Below are positions 1 through 12,985 of a stretch of DNA of 64,000 bases, piece by piece (the first letter of the stretch is position 1; every line of letters starts with the position of its first letter). Both the position numbers and the translations under genes were made by a program. The notes under the pieces were generated by a model that saw only the letters and a list, made by a program, of their open reading frames with translations, ran no database searches and was not told where the DNA came from. The stretch is from Viscum album (Eukaryota; Streptophyta; Magnoliopsida; Santalales; Viscaceae). Location: positions 1,544,624,868-1,544,688,867 of the forward strand of contig OY728122.1 in assembly GCA_963277665.1 (NCBI GenBank), given 5' to 3'.

Positions 1-1470
1 CCAAGTGTCTTCCCCAATATCTAGAATGATGGTTATAATGATGGTTTGATACCCCCTATAAACCTCTACTCCTTTAGTAGTGGTGGCACAGTTTTATAAA
101 GGTGAGATGTGGTGTGATGGACCATGTGTTTTTGGGTAGGAAGAATAGTGATGGGGAAGTGATGTGGTGTGTTATATGGTGTGGGTTATGTGTGGTTATA
201 GGTGGGAACAAGGTTGATGTCCTTCATTTTAATGATACCATAGTGCACTGTTTATGTGAAGAGATGACCTGTTATATCCAAGGATTCATCAAAGATTATA
301 TATGGTGGTGATACCAAACAGTAGTAAAGTATGCTAGAAATTATGAGCATAGGGTAGGTAGGGATGCATCCTGGCCCACATCATAGAAGAATTAGGTTTC
401 ATCATGTGATATTTGATTTGATATGATTTGATTTGTGTGGAATATATTGGAGCATCAGATGTTTAACAGTGTGTGGTAAGAGGTAATATTCAGGGTTGAA
501 ATGGCATTAGGGAAAGTTTATTATTTTAATCATGATGTTATACTACTATAATACACATCTTCTTTGTTGAGTGATCCATTGTAAGGATAGGATTGATAGT
601 TGACCAGTTTAGGTTCTTGTTGGTTCTATTTTTTGTTCACTAGATAATTAGTCTGTTGATTTCACATGTACTCTAGAGACCCTGGTTATGCCACTATTGA
701 GTATACTAGTTATTCTCTAATTATTTATAGAAACTATTTTTTCTGTTTTCTGAAGGACTTTGGGGATCAATATAGACATTACTAACTAGGATGGATATAT
801 TTTTGTTTGGATAATGTATACTTTTCTTTTAGTAGATTATATTGGATACTTTTATATATATCATTTTATATCATTCTTCAATTAGGGGTTGGTTTTCAGT
901 TTACCATTGTATTTTCTACTAGAGTTTCTTAATGGGTTTTTATCCTATCTCCTAATTTGATTTATATTTTATTAGGTAATGCCTCCTATTTTTGAGATTT
1001 TTATACCCTCAATGTTAGACAACAAAACGTGGCCTACTAGATGGGGTACTTGAGTTTCACTCTATCTCTTCCTTTATTTCGGAATCCTTGGGGGAGTGGG
1101 TTAAGATAGAGTGGTATTAAAGGTGGTTGTTGAGAGATAGAATAGATTTTGGAGCTATGAACATTGATGATTGCTTGGATTGGTAGGTTAGTGGTGCTAA
1201 TTCATCATGTTGTGTGACCTATTCCACGGAGACAAGATATGAAACATGATTTTATAATGCTCCATAATCTAATTCATAGACTCTAAGAATATTGAATGAC
1301 CATGTTAGGTGGAACTGTTTGTTGGGTCAATAACATGGAGAGGAATATGCATGATTATTTTTTATTAATGAGTCTAAAATAGGTTTTTGTGGAATGTAAA
1401 AGGAAATAAATAAATTATTTTAAAAAAAAAATTGTGTTATGTTTCTTCATATGTTATCCTTTATTTTGAA
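1..1470. other. No recognisable gene; possible retroelement leader
   Basis: No reading frame of convincing length or motif content is present. The stretch is T/G-rich on the plus strand. At 1,112-1,123 the sequence TGGTATTAAAGG resembles the Met-tRNA primer-binding site TGGTATCAGAGC used by plant LTR retrotransposons. A gag-like trace lies downstream, so this may be an old LTR end plus leader, but no clean LTR terminus is visible. The short open frame at 102-311 has no recognisable features. Confidence 0.3.
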
Positions 1471-1479
1471 GAATGGATC

Positions 1480-2620
1480 ATGTTCATTGTTTATAAATGG
1501 ATAAATCTATTGAGGATCAAGGAGATGAACTAATTGAATATTGGAGGGTTTTTTTAATATAGAGGGATGAGGATTTGTATAAAAAATTTATTTCCTTTCA
1601 CCAATATAGTTTTTTGGAAATTGTGAAGGAATACAAATTGAGAGGAAGATAAATCACTTGTTGGAGGTGCTCGATATCCATTTCAATTGGATCTGAGCAA
1701 TGGTTGAGTTCAAGGTTTCATTCAACATGAGTATAATTATGGAATCATACATCAGTGGTGAGTACTATTTCATAGAGAATGTAAGGAGGAATATGTTTTT
1801 TAGATCGAGTTTCAAAAGGAGTTGTATTCAGAATTCCTACCATCAATGACAATGGAAGAAAATAGGTAGGATATTCTCTCCCCTCATAAGGATAACTTTA
1901 TCGTAAGGGGGTTGATGTTCAAGTTACAAGACCTCTTGAAAATTTCTATGTTCAAGTTACAAGACCTCTTGAAAATTTCTATTGTTTTTTCCTAAATTAG
2001 GAGTGTAGATAATGGAGCATATAAGAGGATATTTTCCCAGTGTTCAAGATTGTGTGGACTCCATTTATAATCCCATCATCTCTTGAGGTGTAGAAGATGG
2101 AATCATTTTACAGAGAATATGACTTATTTGGGAGTTTATCCGTGAGGGAGTGGCCAGTTGGGACTCTCTAGGAGAATTTATTTAGGAAGTGGGCCATCGG
2201 TGTTCATGTGGCCAGGTTCGGACAGGTGGGGAGCTGACAATAGAAAATATTTTCCTATTCTTCAATGAAAGATAGATTTCTAGGCCCTAAAGATAGATAT
2301 AATTTTTCATTCCATTTTATGGGGTACATGGATTCCACCAATATTAGTATGAAACTACTAAGGGAGGATTGATTTAGTTTTGTTGTCTGACCCCTTCTCA
2401 ATAGCAGCATAAGTTTCCTCCGAATATATTTCAGCAGCTAGGACCATCAATTCATGTTCTGAAGCTGAGAGTAGGTGGAATTGGATGATTTAATTCCCAT
2501 GATGGTCCCCTTCCATAAGTAACTAAGAAAATCACGGTTATATAGTTCAATAGAATATAGGCTGAGTGTTCAGGTGTTGTAAGATGCACCCATTAGAGGT
2601 AGTATTGTTAGTAGATCCAT
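1480..2620 (+). pseudogene. Highly decayed LTR-retrotransposon gag-like remnant
   Basis: With frame changes and stops, the translation around 1,760-1,880 looks like the gag core of plant Ty3/gypsy elements (a W, then a short region ending SEFLPSMTMEENR). Around 2,040-2,110 there are Cys/His-rich traces (CSRLCG and RCRRWNHF) that could be remains of zinc knuckles. No protease or polymerase follows in order before the next block. The call rests on weak motif resemblance and order only. It could be another gag family or chance. A 33-bp tandem duplication interrupts it at 1,917-1,982. Confidence 0.3.
1917..1982 (+). repeat. Perfect 33-bp tandem duplication
   Basis: Two adjacent copies of a 33-bp unit beginning GTTCAAGTTACAAGACC lie at 1,917-1,949 and 1,950-1,982 with no mismatch. 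The surrounding sequence is heavily decayed, so the duplication is probably much younger than the gag-like remnant it lies in. The unit is a multiple of three, but the frame is already broken. Confidence 0.95.
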
Positions 2621-2739
2621 GTTAGGTCCAAATATTTTCTAAAGTTGTCTAGGGTTCATTTCCATGTAATATTTTTCATTCTATTGAGTACATTTTATTT
2701 GGGCTATACCTTGAGGTTTTTTTTTTGGTAACTGAGAAT

Positions 2740-4830
2740 TTTTGGTGGATGGCATGTGCATGGTTGGCACATGGTTTTCCCTAACCATGACACCAGGTAC
2801 AGAAAGCCATGAAACCCCTCACAAAGAGGGATTTCATAGCTGGTGCATAGTTTTTAAAATCATGTGAAATTTTAGAAGAAAATGTGCACCCCCAAGAAGA
2901 GATAAATAGTTATCGTGCAAGGTTTGGTAAACCATTCACCCCTGCACCGTAAACGATTCACATATTTTAAATTAACAAAAAAATTTGTTTTTAAATATAC
3001 CAAAAATTCAATTTTAATTTAAAATGAACCTCAACTTAGATATAAGCTATTAAAAACATTTTGGGAGGTTCTAAAACACATTCCAATGGCTTCTAACCTC
3101 TGTTCATGTTGAATAGAAGGGAGTATTTAATATCATTAACAAAACCAAGTTTCATATCCAAAACTCATTATATGATGTTGTTATACTCAAATTAGGGACT
3201 TTTATTATTGAGTTTTAACAATCAATTGTGAGGTAGGTGATCTATTATTCAAATCTCAAATATTTGATTTAAATTATATGTATGTAACTTTAAATTGTCT
3301 GTTATAGGTTATAAAAAGAGTTTATTACCTTGAAATTAATTACTATGTAAAATCAATTAACTATGTAATTGTGAAATTAGGGATATTCAGATTGTCGATT
3401 GAATAATTAATTATCTAATTATTTCTAGGATATTGAGATTTTTAATTAACTAACTAATTGTTGAATTAATTATGTAATTATGGGATTGTAAATTTAATGA
3501 TTAATTTTTTAATTAATTAATTAAATTAATTTGGCCAATTAATTGGTGAATTAATTTAAGGGGTCTTTTGATTATTTATTTATTTATTTATTTAATGGAA
3601 TAATTTGAATATGCATTTTTTTTAATTGGATTAATTAGCTTTTGAAATAATTAATGGGATTTTCTATGATTAGGGAATTTATTGAAAGGGGTTAAATAAT
3701 TATTGAATTAATTAATAGAGTTTCTGATCATGAAATGTGATGAGAAGATGAATGATGATTAAACTTGAAAGAAGTCATATATGTGTAATTATGATTCATG
3801 TGATTATTCTGATATCCATGTGTTGGACAAGGCCTTCTACATCAAAATCCCATAGTGATATATTTATATTCAGGTGTGGTACATGGATTTCTTTATCAAA
3901 ATCTCATAGTGATAAATTGATATTCTTGTATGGGACATGAAATGCATCTTCAAAAGTCCATGATGATAAATTGATCATAGAGTGTGGGACACAATCTGCT
4001 ACATCCAAATCCCATAGAGTCTGAGGCATGGTGACCTAGATCCAAAATATTGGCATTGGACCAATGTTTAGATTATCCATATTATAAATTTAAATGAAAT
4101 GGATAATGGAATCACATGATTTATAATGAATTTTGAATTAATATTGTGAATTTGATCAGAATCTGATATGAGTAGAAGAATGTATTTATAGTTGAAATGT
4201 CCTTAAGAACCTTAGGGTTATGTGATTTAATATAGCGTTATTGAATAAATATAAATTGTGTACTTCATAGATTTTATTTATTCATTACAAAACTACATAT
4301 TCTTTTTTGACTGGATATTGTTTTAGGCACTATTGTTGGTGGCCTAGTAAGTTGTACTGACACCCGACATGGGATGCCTAATCAATACCAAAATAGTAAT
4401 CATGTTTTCATGACATGATATTGGAAAAATCCATGTGTTAGATGGATTATTTGGGGTGGATCATGGATGAGGGAACCAAACTGGTTTCATGACCCAATGG
4501 AGGGTTTTAGTGTCTTTACATTTGGGTCTTTATTTTGAAACAAGGCACATAATTTGGTATTTTATTTCTACTATTTAGTTATGATCATCTATTTTCTTGT
4601 TTTGATCATCTTGCGATACTAGTATTATTCTGGTCATGTTATCTCATTTTATTATTATTTATTATTTATACTAATGTTTTACTCTCAAAAAAAGGGTATA
4701 TTCTTTACATGATCGTCATTAGAACCTCACTACTAGTAAGCCTCCTCTAGAATTTGGGGAGGCATGCTTGAGGTATTGTAGTAGTCTAGATCTGGGGACT
4801 GGTGTGTGGAAATCAATTTGGATATTTACA
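2740..4830 (+). mobile_element. Candidate decayed LTR (boundaries approximate)
   Basis: The right end reads GGATATTTACA (to 4,830) followed after three bases by TGATATCAAAGAG. That matches the layout at the well-defined LTR end at 46,214 (GTTACA, AAG, TGGTATCAGAG). The block holds a 54-bp minisatellite at 3,815-4,030, just as the Tekay-like LTRs at 43-62 kb hold a minisatellite. It also has short dyads such as CATGTGCATGGTTGGCACATG near 2,750. The left end is a guess and no target duplication was found. No gene is visible; 3,220-3,720 is a TTAATTAATT-rich stretch. Confidence 0.4.
3815..4030 (+). repeat. 54-bp minisatellite, four copies
   Basis: Four degenerate copies repeat with an exact 54-bp spacing. 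The landmark CATAGTGATA and its variants falls at 3,851, 3,905, 3,959 and 4,013. Each unit also carries a TGG(T/G)ACA-like motif near its start. The period is 18 codons, which is why a short open frame (3,752-3,940) runs through part of it. It probably belongs to the regulatory part of an old LTR. Confidence 0.9.
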
Positions 4831-4833
4831 ATG

Positions 4834-4846
4834 TGATATCAAAGAG
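4834..4846 (+). other. Degenerate Met-tRNA primer-binding site
   Basis: TGATATCAAAGAG differs at two positions from TGGTATCAGAG over its first 11 bases. It sits three bases after a TTACA end, the same spacing as the PBS at 46,218. It marks the junction between a candidate LTR and the gag-like remnant downstream. Confidence 0.45.
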
Positions 4847-5549
4847 TTTTTCGTACATTTTATTTTGTCTTATGATTTTGTAATAGTAGGCTGGAGTATA
4901 AGAAGTGTATGTCCTAGGTTACATGCTCTTGCATGGGAGTGGAAACCCATTATCAATGGGAAAACCAAGTACCGAGGGTCACATGATTGTTATTGGAATT
5001 TGTAGTTACAATGGGATGTTATTTTACCGTGGGTGATGTACATTGTTTTGTAGTGTGATTTTTTTTGTAATATTTTATAATATTTGACTTGAGGCTTTGT
5101 ACAGTATGGTAGATAATCATTAATTCATCATTATAAGATCTTAGAATTATTTTGAGACCTCAATAATTTTACGTATACATTGGAATACTAGTTTTGGTAT
5201 TTTTTTGAACTTGAACTATTTTCCATTTATTTTATTATTTAATTTAAAATGGTTCTGAATTGGAAATTGAATGTTTTAAATGATGAAAATGTGTATAAAT
5301 GTGTGTCTAATAATAAATGCAAATAATTAAAATGTGTTTACCCTTATTAACCATGACTTAGACATATAATGGTTAAGGGTAGTGATAGTGCTTCTGGTTT
5401 GACAATAATGTAGGGTTTGGGGAAAATAATTTTTGTTCTTTACTGTGATTTAATCTTACATAAACATGAAAAAATGGTTTGATGTGTCATGAGACATGTG
5501 TTTTTAATTTTATAGATACTATAATATGTCAATGATTATAGGGAGGATT

Positions 5550-6760
5550 AATGGAGAAAATTGTTAGAGATGCTCCACTATGAGTTGAACCCAAGGAACC
5601 GGTAGTGTGAGGAGAAGAAGTCTGAGAGTAGTTCGAAGAGAACTATATTCATCTTATTCAATTAATTAAAAGTAATCTTGTGAGGCTTCTGAAAATTATT
5701 TTTGAACTAATGTGGGAGTTCTAGTTTTAGCACCCTCTAACATTCACTTAATAGGTTTTACCTAAGGTAGCTATGTTCTGGATTTTGTATATCCTATCTA
5801 TTCATGACCATTTAGAGAATCCTATTAAAAAAAGAGACAAATTGGTTTCTTATATGTTATGTGATCAAGTGAAGATATAATGGGAAATCTGGACTCAAGA
5901 TTGAATAGATGAGAATATTGAGTGAAAGAAAGTTCAAGAGATCTTTATAGAGATAATTTATTTAGGGATACTAAGGAATGAGAGAGAAAATGTGTTCCTG
6001 ACACTGACATAGGGAAACATGTCCGCGATATAATATATAGGAGTCTTTATAGATTTTCATTACATTGTTTTATTTTTATAGGGTATGAGGATACTATGAA
6101 AAAGAGGATTTTTACTGGGCTAAAATATGAAATTAAGTCCCATGTGCATTTCTTCATGGCGATTAAGTTTGTAAAGGTGGTGAGTCAGACCCTCATATCT
6201 GAGGGGAACCTAAAAGGGGATTATATTGGAGGAAATATGGTTCTATAACTATGGTTAATAGGTATGACTGTTGATAGTATGATACAATTCTATGAATTAA
6301 TTAGCCACAACAATTGTAAGCCGAGTGACAAGATAGAGGGATCTATTGCTTAGGATCTTACACGAGTGCTATGTGACAAGTGTTGTAGGTTAGAACACTT
6401 CAAGAGATAGTTCCCCAAACCAATGGTATGGTTTCCAATATATGGTAGGATGGTACATCTATAGAGGTTATGTATTAACCCATTACATATGGTAAGTGAT
6501 GGAGTAGCTACACGGAGCTGGAATGTGGGAAGGGGATCTAATACACATTTTCAGTTTGGGAATTGGAGTTCTACTAAACGTGATGGTAGAGGTAGTGGAT
6601 GAGGTTCTTTTTTGGGAGATCTCATGCATTAGTATATTTGTGCAGATTAGGGGACTGAAATTTCATTATATCGAATAGGGGAATTACATTTACATGATTT
6701 TCATCCTATATTGGTGGATATCGAGGCTGGACCATCGATAATAATAGGTATTATTCAAAT
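5550..6760 (+). pseudogene. Decayed gag remnant with zinc-knuckle trace
   Basis: A plus-strand translation with many stops gives gag-like segments at about 6,070-6,190 (GYEDTMKKRIFTGLKYEI and on). At about 6,370-6,415 it gives CDKCCRLEHFKR followed by a stop, which fits CX2CX4HX4C apart from the last Cys. This is the usual C-terminal layout of plant Ty3/gypsy gag. It lies downstream of the primer-site-like sequence at 4,834, as expected. No protease, RT or integrase can be followed afterwards, so the element is truncated or decayed beyond recognition. Confidence 0.4.
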
Positions 6761-8622
6761 ATACTTTTCACGTTCTACTAACTTATTTTACACTACTTAC
6801 ACTCATTCATTTTATATATCCATAAATTTTTAATGTTTTGAGATATGAGGTAGAGTATATGAGAATAGTTTTTAGGATTTATATACCTTTGGTATTACAG
6901 TAAATAGGCATCAATTTGTGCTTGGGGTTTTCTCTTGTGGTTGGAAAGTATAACTATATGTGTGTATATATATCCATGATATGATTGTCTTTAACCAAAC
7001 TACTGGTATAGAATGGCCAGTAGCATACCGATCCCACAAATATTATGACCGTGGTATAGTGAAGTTTACATCTTTTTAGGAATTCAATATATAGGCTTAT
7101 ATATGGGGTTTTCATCATGGGTGAGTTCAATGGGAAACTAAAATTCATGCTCCGGTGTATGTTAAGGAAATTATTCCAGAAGAATCAACAATGTATTTTT
7201 GAGAAATTAGTAAAACCTTCATTCTTAAAATATATTTCCAATATATATATATTGTGTTTTCTATTCTTCTTCTCATATAATTTAATTAATTTGAGCCACT
7301 AGAGGTTGCTCTAGAAATGACTCCAAAAATGAAGTATCTCCTTTAGAAATAAGAGATTTCAGATTCACTCAAAAATAAAAAATTTAATTCTATTGGAAAT
7401 AAATTCAAGAATTATAGTTTTAGAGAAAATACAAACCATCAATTTCATGAAATATAACCTTATGTATAATTTTCCTGTTTATAAATATTAAATATCAATG
7501 AATATTAATAGAAAATGCCCAATATCTTCTTTTTTGCAAGGATATTTACACTAAGTGTTTTGATTATACACATCATTATTCGTGTTTCATGGGATCATTC
7601 AATGTTCTTAGAAAACATGCATGATATAAAAGAATGTATAGATCCATAATCAATGAAATAATTAATTAACATTATTTTTATGATGTACTTACCTATTACC
7701 AAGTCATTTAGGACTTTAACATTGACTTTAATAATTACTTAAACTTGAATTTCTCCTATATAATATTATGTGGTAAAGTCCCTTGATTATTAAGGCATTA
7801 ATTATAATAGTTCAATATCTTTTTTAGGATGAATAATTATAAATTTGAAGAATTTATTTTTTATTTTCATTCATGATCTTTTTTGTCCTACATCTCCACA
7901 CATGTAAAAAAATTCACAATCCCTTCAAACATGACCCAAGATGAATCTTCCCATAGTAATTACATGGATAAAATTACAGCCATTATTTTTTTCTAATTTT
8001 CCAATGATTCACTTATGTGGTTCTAAAGTAATATTTTTTAAAAATTATTTTCATTAAAAAAAAAATTTATAATTGATTCTCATTATTTATAGATCATGAT
8101 ACTATCTCCTCTAATGTTGAAAATATTAGAGTGACTAATACCCATTGAAGTCTTGGATTTAATACACCAATGAAGAAATCGATATTCTTTTATTATGTAT
8201 GTAGCCCGTAAATTTTCATGATAACCTTATAGTGGTAGATTCATATGTGGAAACGTTTTCCTTATTATTTTATCATAAATTTATAATTTCCATCTCTGTT
8301 TCTTCTCATTTATCATGAGGAAAGTACTTTTCAAAAAATATCACCTTAAAAGTTTTTCATTAAATACCCTCTATCTCCCCCTCATTCTTAGTGTTTTGAT
8401 TAAATGATCACCACTAGAAAACATTTCCACTAAGATATTATATCCCTATTATAACCTTACCCTATAACCAATTCCAAAAGAAAGAAATATAAACTTGAGG
8501 GACTTGATCAGTTATTCATGTACAAATGTATTAGTGGATCCATTAATGTATAATGGTTGTTGCCACATGAAGTAATCCAGCATTGGAACTCCATGTTATC
8601 TATAAAAAAGTTCTTCCATATA
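6761..8622. other. No recognisable feature
   Basis: AT-rich sequence with no supported gene. The short frames at 6,954-7,148 and 7,117-7,302 overlap on opposite strands and show no motif. The stretch is the left flank into which the solo LTR at 8,623 inserted; the same sequence appears to resume at 12,986. Confidence 0.5.
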
Positions 8623-10204
8623 TGTAAAGACCCGAATCTTGACGTACATGGAAATTACATTACTTTTGCAGAATAATTAGTACATAACAAAAACACACAG
8701 ACAAGGATCGTAATAGTTTAGTGTCTTTGGAAACTCGGAATATAATCTTCTAATCGTGGTGAAAGATCTTCAACATCTCCCATAAAGATATTCCTTTTTT
8801 ATACCTAAAACCTTTCTTTATATCCTGGGGAAAAGAAAACATAAAAGGGTGAGCTTAAAAGCTCAGTAAGGGTAAACAAAAGAAATATCAATCACATCAT
8901 ATTCATAAGAACATAACATTTTGGAAATCTTAACCTGCAAAAGAGAGCATGATTTCATAACATGGGATAAATCATAGTAGTGAAATGAAATACCAATAAT
9001 CATAACATAAAACATGAAACTTTGTGGCATACACACATAATCATAGAGAATCCTATCTTATTAGTCAAGACTCATTTCCAAGACTATCTTAGTGGAAAAA
9101 GTCCATTTCTGAACCGAGTCACCCTCGTTTCAGTCTTGTTTCACTGAACCGGTATAACCTACCATTCCAGCCATGACTATCTCATGAGATATAAAATCTT
9201 TTCCCAATTAATTGGAGGTAGATATAGGTCCCACCCATCTCATAATGATACCATTCTTATGTGTGCCACAAAATCAAAAAACCATACATCATAGCATAAC
9301 ACATGTAATAAAAATGGGAATCTTAAACATCATGACATCATACAAAAATTCATATAGGATAAAGGAATTCATAAAAATATAATTCCATCACAACATAATC
9401 AAATCAATGTATTAATAGGGATAAAAACTGAACCCTTTATTATCTTAGATGGAAAATAATTTTGACAAAACACTTGAACTCCATTCTTGAGGAAAATATC
9501 CTTTCTGCTTCAAAAACACTTTTCCTTTCTTAACATGTCGTACAATTATAAACTAAAAGAAGTTGATTAAAATAAACTTGAAAACTTTTAAATTAAGATT
9601 CTTGGAAATAATATTTTAAAAATACATTCATGCTGTATAAGTTAAAAAAACATTCTTCTCGAACTTTTATCGGAAAAGTAAAAAAGTACCTTGTACAAAA
9701 AAGGAAAAAAGATTCCTTTCATATCCTTTACTAAAAACTCACCGAAGGGTAAATTTGGATTTAAAAAATTTTAGGTGGATGGAAATAAAATTACATATTG
9801 AGGAAACATGGATGTGGATGATAAAATACACCCCAGTAAATACTAAAGTGTAAACAATCTCGGATAAAAATGAGATTGTGATATTCCATTACCTTAGGTC
9901 CGATATGATTTGTACGTGTCTGAACCTCCTGTATAATGATTTAAATAATGTTATAGATTTATTATAGTATCAAACATATTTTTATGATATTATATATGGT
10001 TCACTTATGACTTTATATTACCCGTTCTTTTGTAAATTCCATGTTAAAGAAGCATTTTGGGTAAAATCGTTTCATTTATCGTAGGTGTTTGGACTTGTTG
10101 TTCTTGACATTATTATTACTTATATCAAGATTTAATTACTTCCAAAATATAAAACATGATTTATATATCATATATATTCAGTATATATATATATATATAA
10201 TAGA

Positions 10205-10680
10205 TAGATAAATGAAATGAAACACACCGTTCATGGAGACCGTAGTCCGTACGTACGCATGAACGCTGTTTTCCATTCCTTATTGTCTTGAATGGAAGTA
10301 AGTAGATGAAATAAATATATATATACATAAATACAGTAGATTTAACATGTCATATATTTCATTATTATTCATTATATATACTTTATAATCATTCTAGAAT
10401 GGTTAACATGGATAATGAATCTCATCACGTCGTGGAGATGGTAGTCCGTACGTACGCACGAGCGATGATATCGTTCCCATGGTTGTGGAATTGTGTTGAA
10501 GTGTATGTATACTATTTCAGTATTAAAATAAATTTATAATAATCATATATAGTTACTCATTACACCATTATACCCATCCAATTATGGTGGTGGCGGAAAA
10601 TAGATTACACCACGACGTGGAGACGATATTCCAAACGTACGCACGCGCGGTGATTTCCTTTTTCCGTAGGACAGATAGAA
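10205..10680 (-). repeat. Three GC-rich tandem units with a CGTACG core
   Basis: Three imperfect units stand out from the AT-rich background. Each reads roughly GTGGAGA(C/T)GGTAGTCCGT followed by a CGTACGCACG core. The cores lie near 10,248, 10,447 and 10,635, so spacing is about 199 and 188 bp. Related units occur on the opposite strand at 17.2 kb and at 22.83 and 23.02 kb. Their place upstream of the TGAGC/GCTCACC passage (LTR orientation) would suit an LTR U3 promoter or enhancer repeat, which is inference. Confidence 0.85.
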
Positions 10681-12684
10681 GGTTAATTAGAGTTGTTTCA
10701 TAATTATAATAACATATCAGTATATAAGAAATACTGGTGTTATTACTTTACCATGAAAAAACTAAAGAATAAGATGTTGAAGAAGAAAGAAATTGAAAAA
10801 GATCGGTAATGGATATTACCTCTTTTTGACGCGCCTTCACTTAACCTCTACTTAAAGAAATAAGGATGGTATTTTAAGAAGACCATGACCTCTAGGATGA
10901 TACTAGGAAAGTGGATAAGATATTTTGGCAGCGTTGGGCCGAGCATGAATGCTCAAATTGGTGTGTGGAGGAGAGGGAGGAGGTGCCCTTTTATAAGGGA
11001 GGAGAGGGGCACCTTAGGAAAATCTCAAAATATTATTTTATATTAAGGAAAAATTTGGTTTATAATGGTTCCAAAGGGTCTTATATAGAAGCTAAAGTGG
11101 GGATGGGTCTAAATCCTCTCTTCCAATATGATTTAGACAAGTTTAGGTTATTATTTTAACCTTATCAATTAGATTTAACTATATGTTAAATAATTTAACT
11201 TTTACCGTGTCTTTTTGTTTTCTTACACTATATGGTTAATAAACATACTATATGAAGCCAAACGAACCCCAAGTTGTTTTTTATTAATATATATAATCAT
11301 ATATAAGTCATTTTGCCGAACCTTATATTTTTATGAATAAAATAACAATTAATAATATAATATTTATTTTAAAAACTAATTTATGTCAATTTTGACACTA
11401 TTTGGTACATGATTTTTATGAAATTTATAACAGAATGATAAGTTCGAACCAAGTTACCTATATCCCCAATAACATGTCATATTATCCTAGAAAATTAGTT
11501 TAAGTCATAAAAAGTCTCAAATTACATTTATTTGTGCATTTATAACATCAAATATTATAATATTTCATTAATAAGACAATTACTGCATCATCTTTGTGTC
11601 ATAATAAATGATAATTATTTAATCCCTAAAAATTCTAAATAAATTCCTATGATGTAGATAATTGTATTAGATTTCTGTAGAATATTCATGTTCGATGTTT
11701 CATGAAGTTTATCACTAGATTAAAATTATTATACTTATAAGATTTAAGAAAGTGACATGTTGCCACATTCATTGGTTTTAAAAATAATTAAATTATTTTC
11801 ATTGAAAAAATATAATTAAATGAATATAATCCTACCCTTAGGTGATATGGGTCGACTTTTAGTCATCCAATAGGATTTTTACATTTGTTAGGGTAAATTT
11901 AAAATATTATATTTACCCTTAATTACCCGATTTATCTTTAACTATGGTAAATTAAATTTACCGTAGTTACTATTCATAATTCCCTAAAATAAAAAGTAGC
12001 TTATTAACATAATTTGGATCCACTGATTCCAAATATGGAATCCATTTTTTCCAAATTCAATATACAAAAGTTGCAGAAATTAAATTAAAATTAATCCCGT
12101 TGTCGAAAGAAAACGGGTTTTTCTTTAAAACATTGCAAAACATTGAATTGATTTAACCTACGAATTCAAGGTAAAATCAATGCTAATGACATACATTATA
12201 TTAAATGGTAAAAATATATATTTTATTTATACTTTAAAACCATTCAATATAATAATTTAACCACATAAGATATTACGATGAAAAAAGTTGTTTTTAATTA
12301 AAATATAGCGCGTTTTTTCTATTCATTAAAATATAAAAGTTATCGGAAAAATATCAATACATTATCTAATGTAAATTTTTATATACTGATTCAAAAGAAG
12401 AATTTTATTTTGTCAAATTGAACTTATTAACATGTCAAATACTATATTTAAAGTGGGTGCGCCATCAAAAGGCGGCAAAACTGCATTTTTTGAAAAATAC
12501 TTATTTTACCCGAAAAAATTATTTTGTTCATATGACATGTTCTAGAAATGTGTAAGATGTATAATAATGTTATAAAATTAAAAATTTAGTTAACACTATT
12601 CATAATTTCTAGTTCATAAAAATATTATAATAATATATCGTTGTTTAGTAAAACCCAGTATTGAGTACAACACACACTATCGAG

Positions 12685-12945
12685 GAAGGTCGTGATTGCG
12701 TGTAATGCAAGCCAATTCAGGGTTACTTGTTGCGCAAGAATCCTTTGTTGTTTCGTATAATAGAATCCAACCATATTTCATTTATACATTGAATATATAT
12801 ATATATATATACTCAATGTTTCGTAGAATAACTATTATCAAAATTGTGTGTAACACGATCCAAGAATAGTGTTGCGTATACTGCAAGCTAATACGGTGTT
12901 GCGTATAGTGCAAGGTAATCTTGGTGTAGCACAAGACATTAATGA
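12685..12945 (-). repeat. Degenerate ~27-bp units near the LTR start
   Basis: GTGTTGCGTATA starts at 12,869 and again at 12,896, followed by a diverged unit GTGTAGCACAAGAC at 12,924. Earlier related pieces (GATTGCGTGTAATGCAAG near 12,690) extend the pattern. The array lies in the first 300 bases of the minus-strand LTR. Confidence 0.7.
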
Positions 12946-12985
12946 AATTAAAAGAATATTTTTCATAAAATCTCGGGGTGTTACA

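Larger units (their letters stand above)
8623..12985 (-). mobile_element. 4.36-kb solo LTR of a Ty3/gypsy-type element, minus strand
   Basis: On the minus strand the block begins TGTAACACCCCGAGATTTT (at 12,985), a very common start for plant Ty3/gypsy LTRs, and ends CGGGTCTTTACA (at 8,623). It is therefore bounded by TGTAA and TTACA. The five bases outside both ends are identical: ATATA at 8,618-8,622 and ATATA at 12,986-12,990. Near 8,830-8,870, read on the minus strand, there is the typical LTR passage 'ACCCTTACTGAGC...GCTCACCC' followed by a C-rich stretch and CAGG. No internal coding region is visible, so a solo LTR left by LTR-LTR recombination is the simplest reading. The small open frame at 10,911-11,159 is inside it and is probably not a gene. 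Confidence 0.75.

Noticed and set aside
10911..11159. 82-aa open frame
   Set aside because: Inside the solo LTR, with no motif or start context; a chance frame in a locally purine-rich patch.
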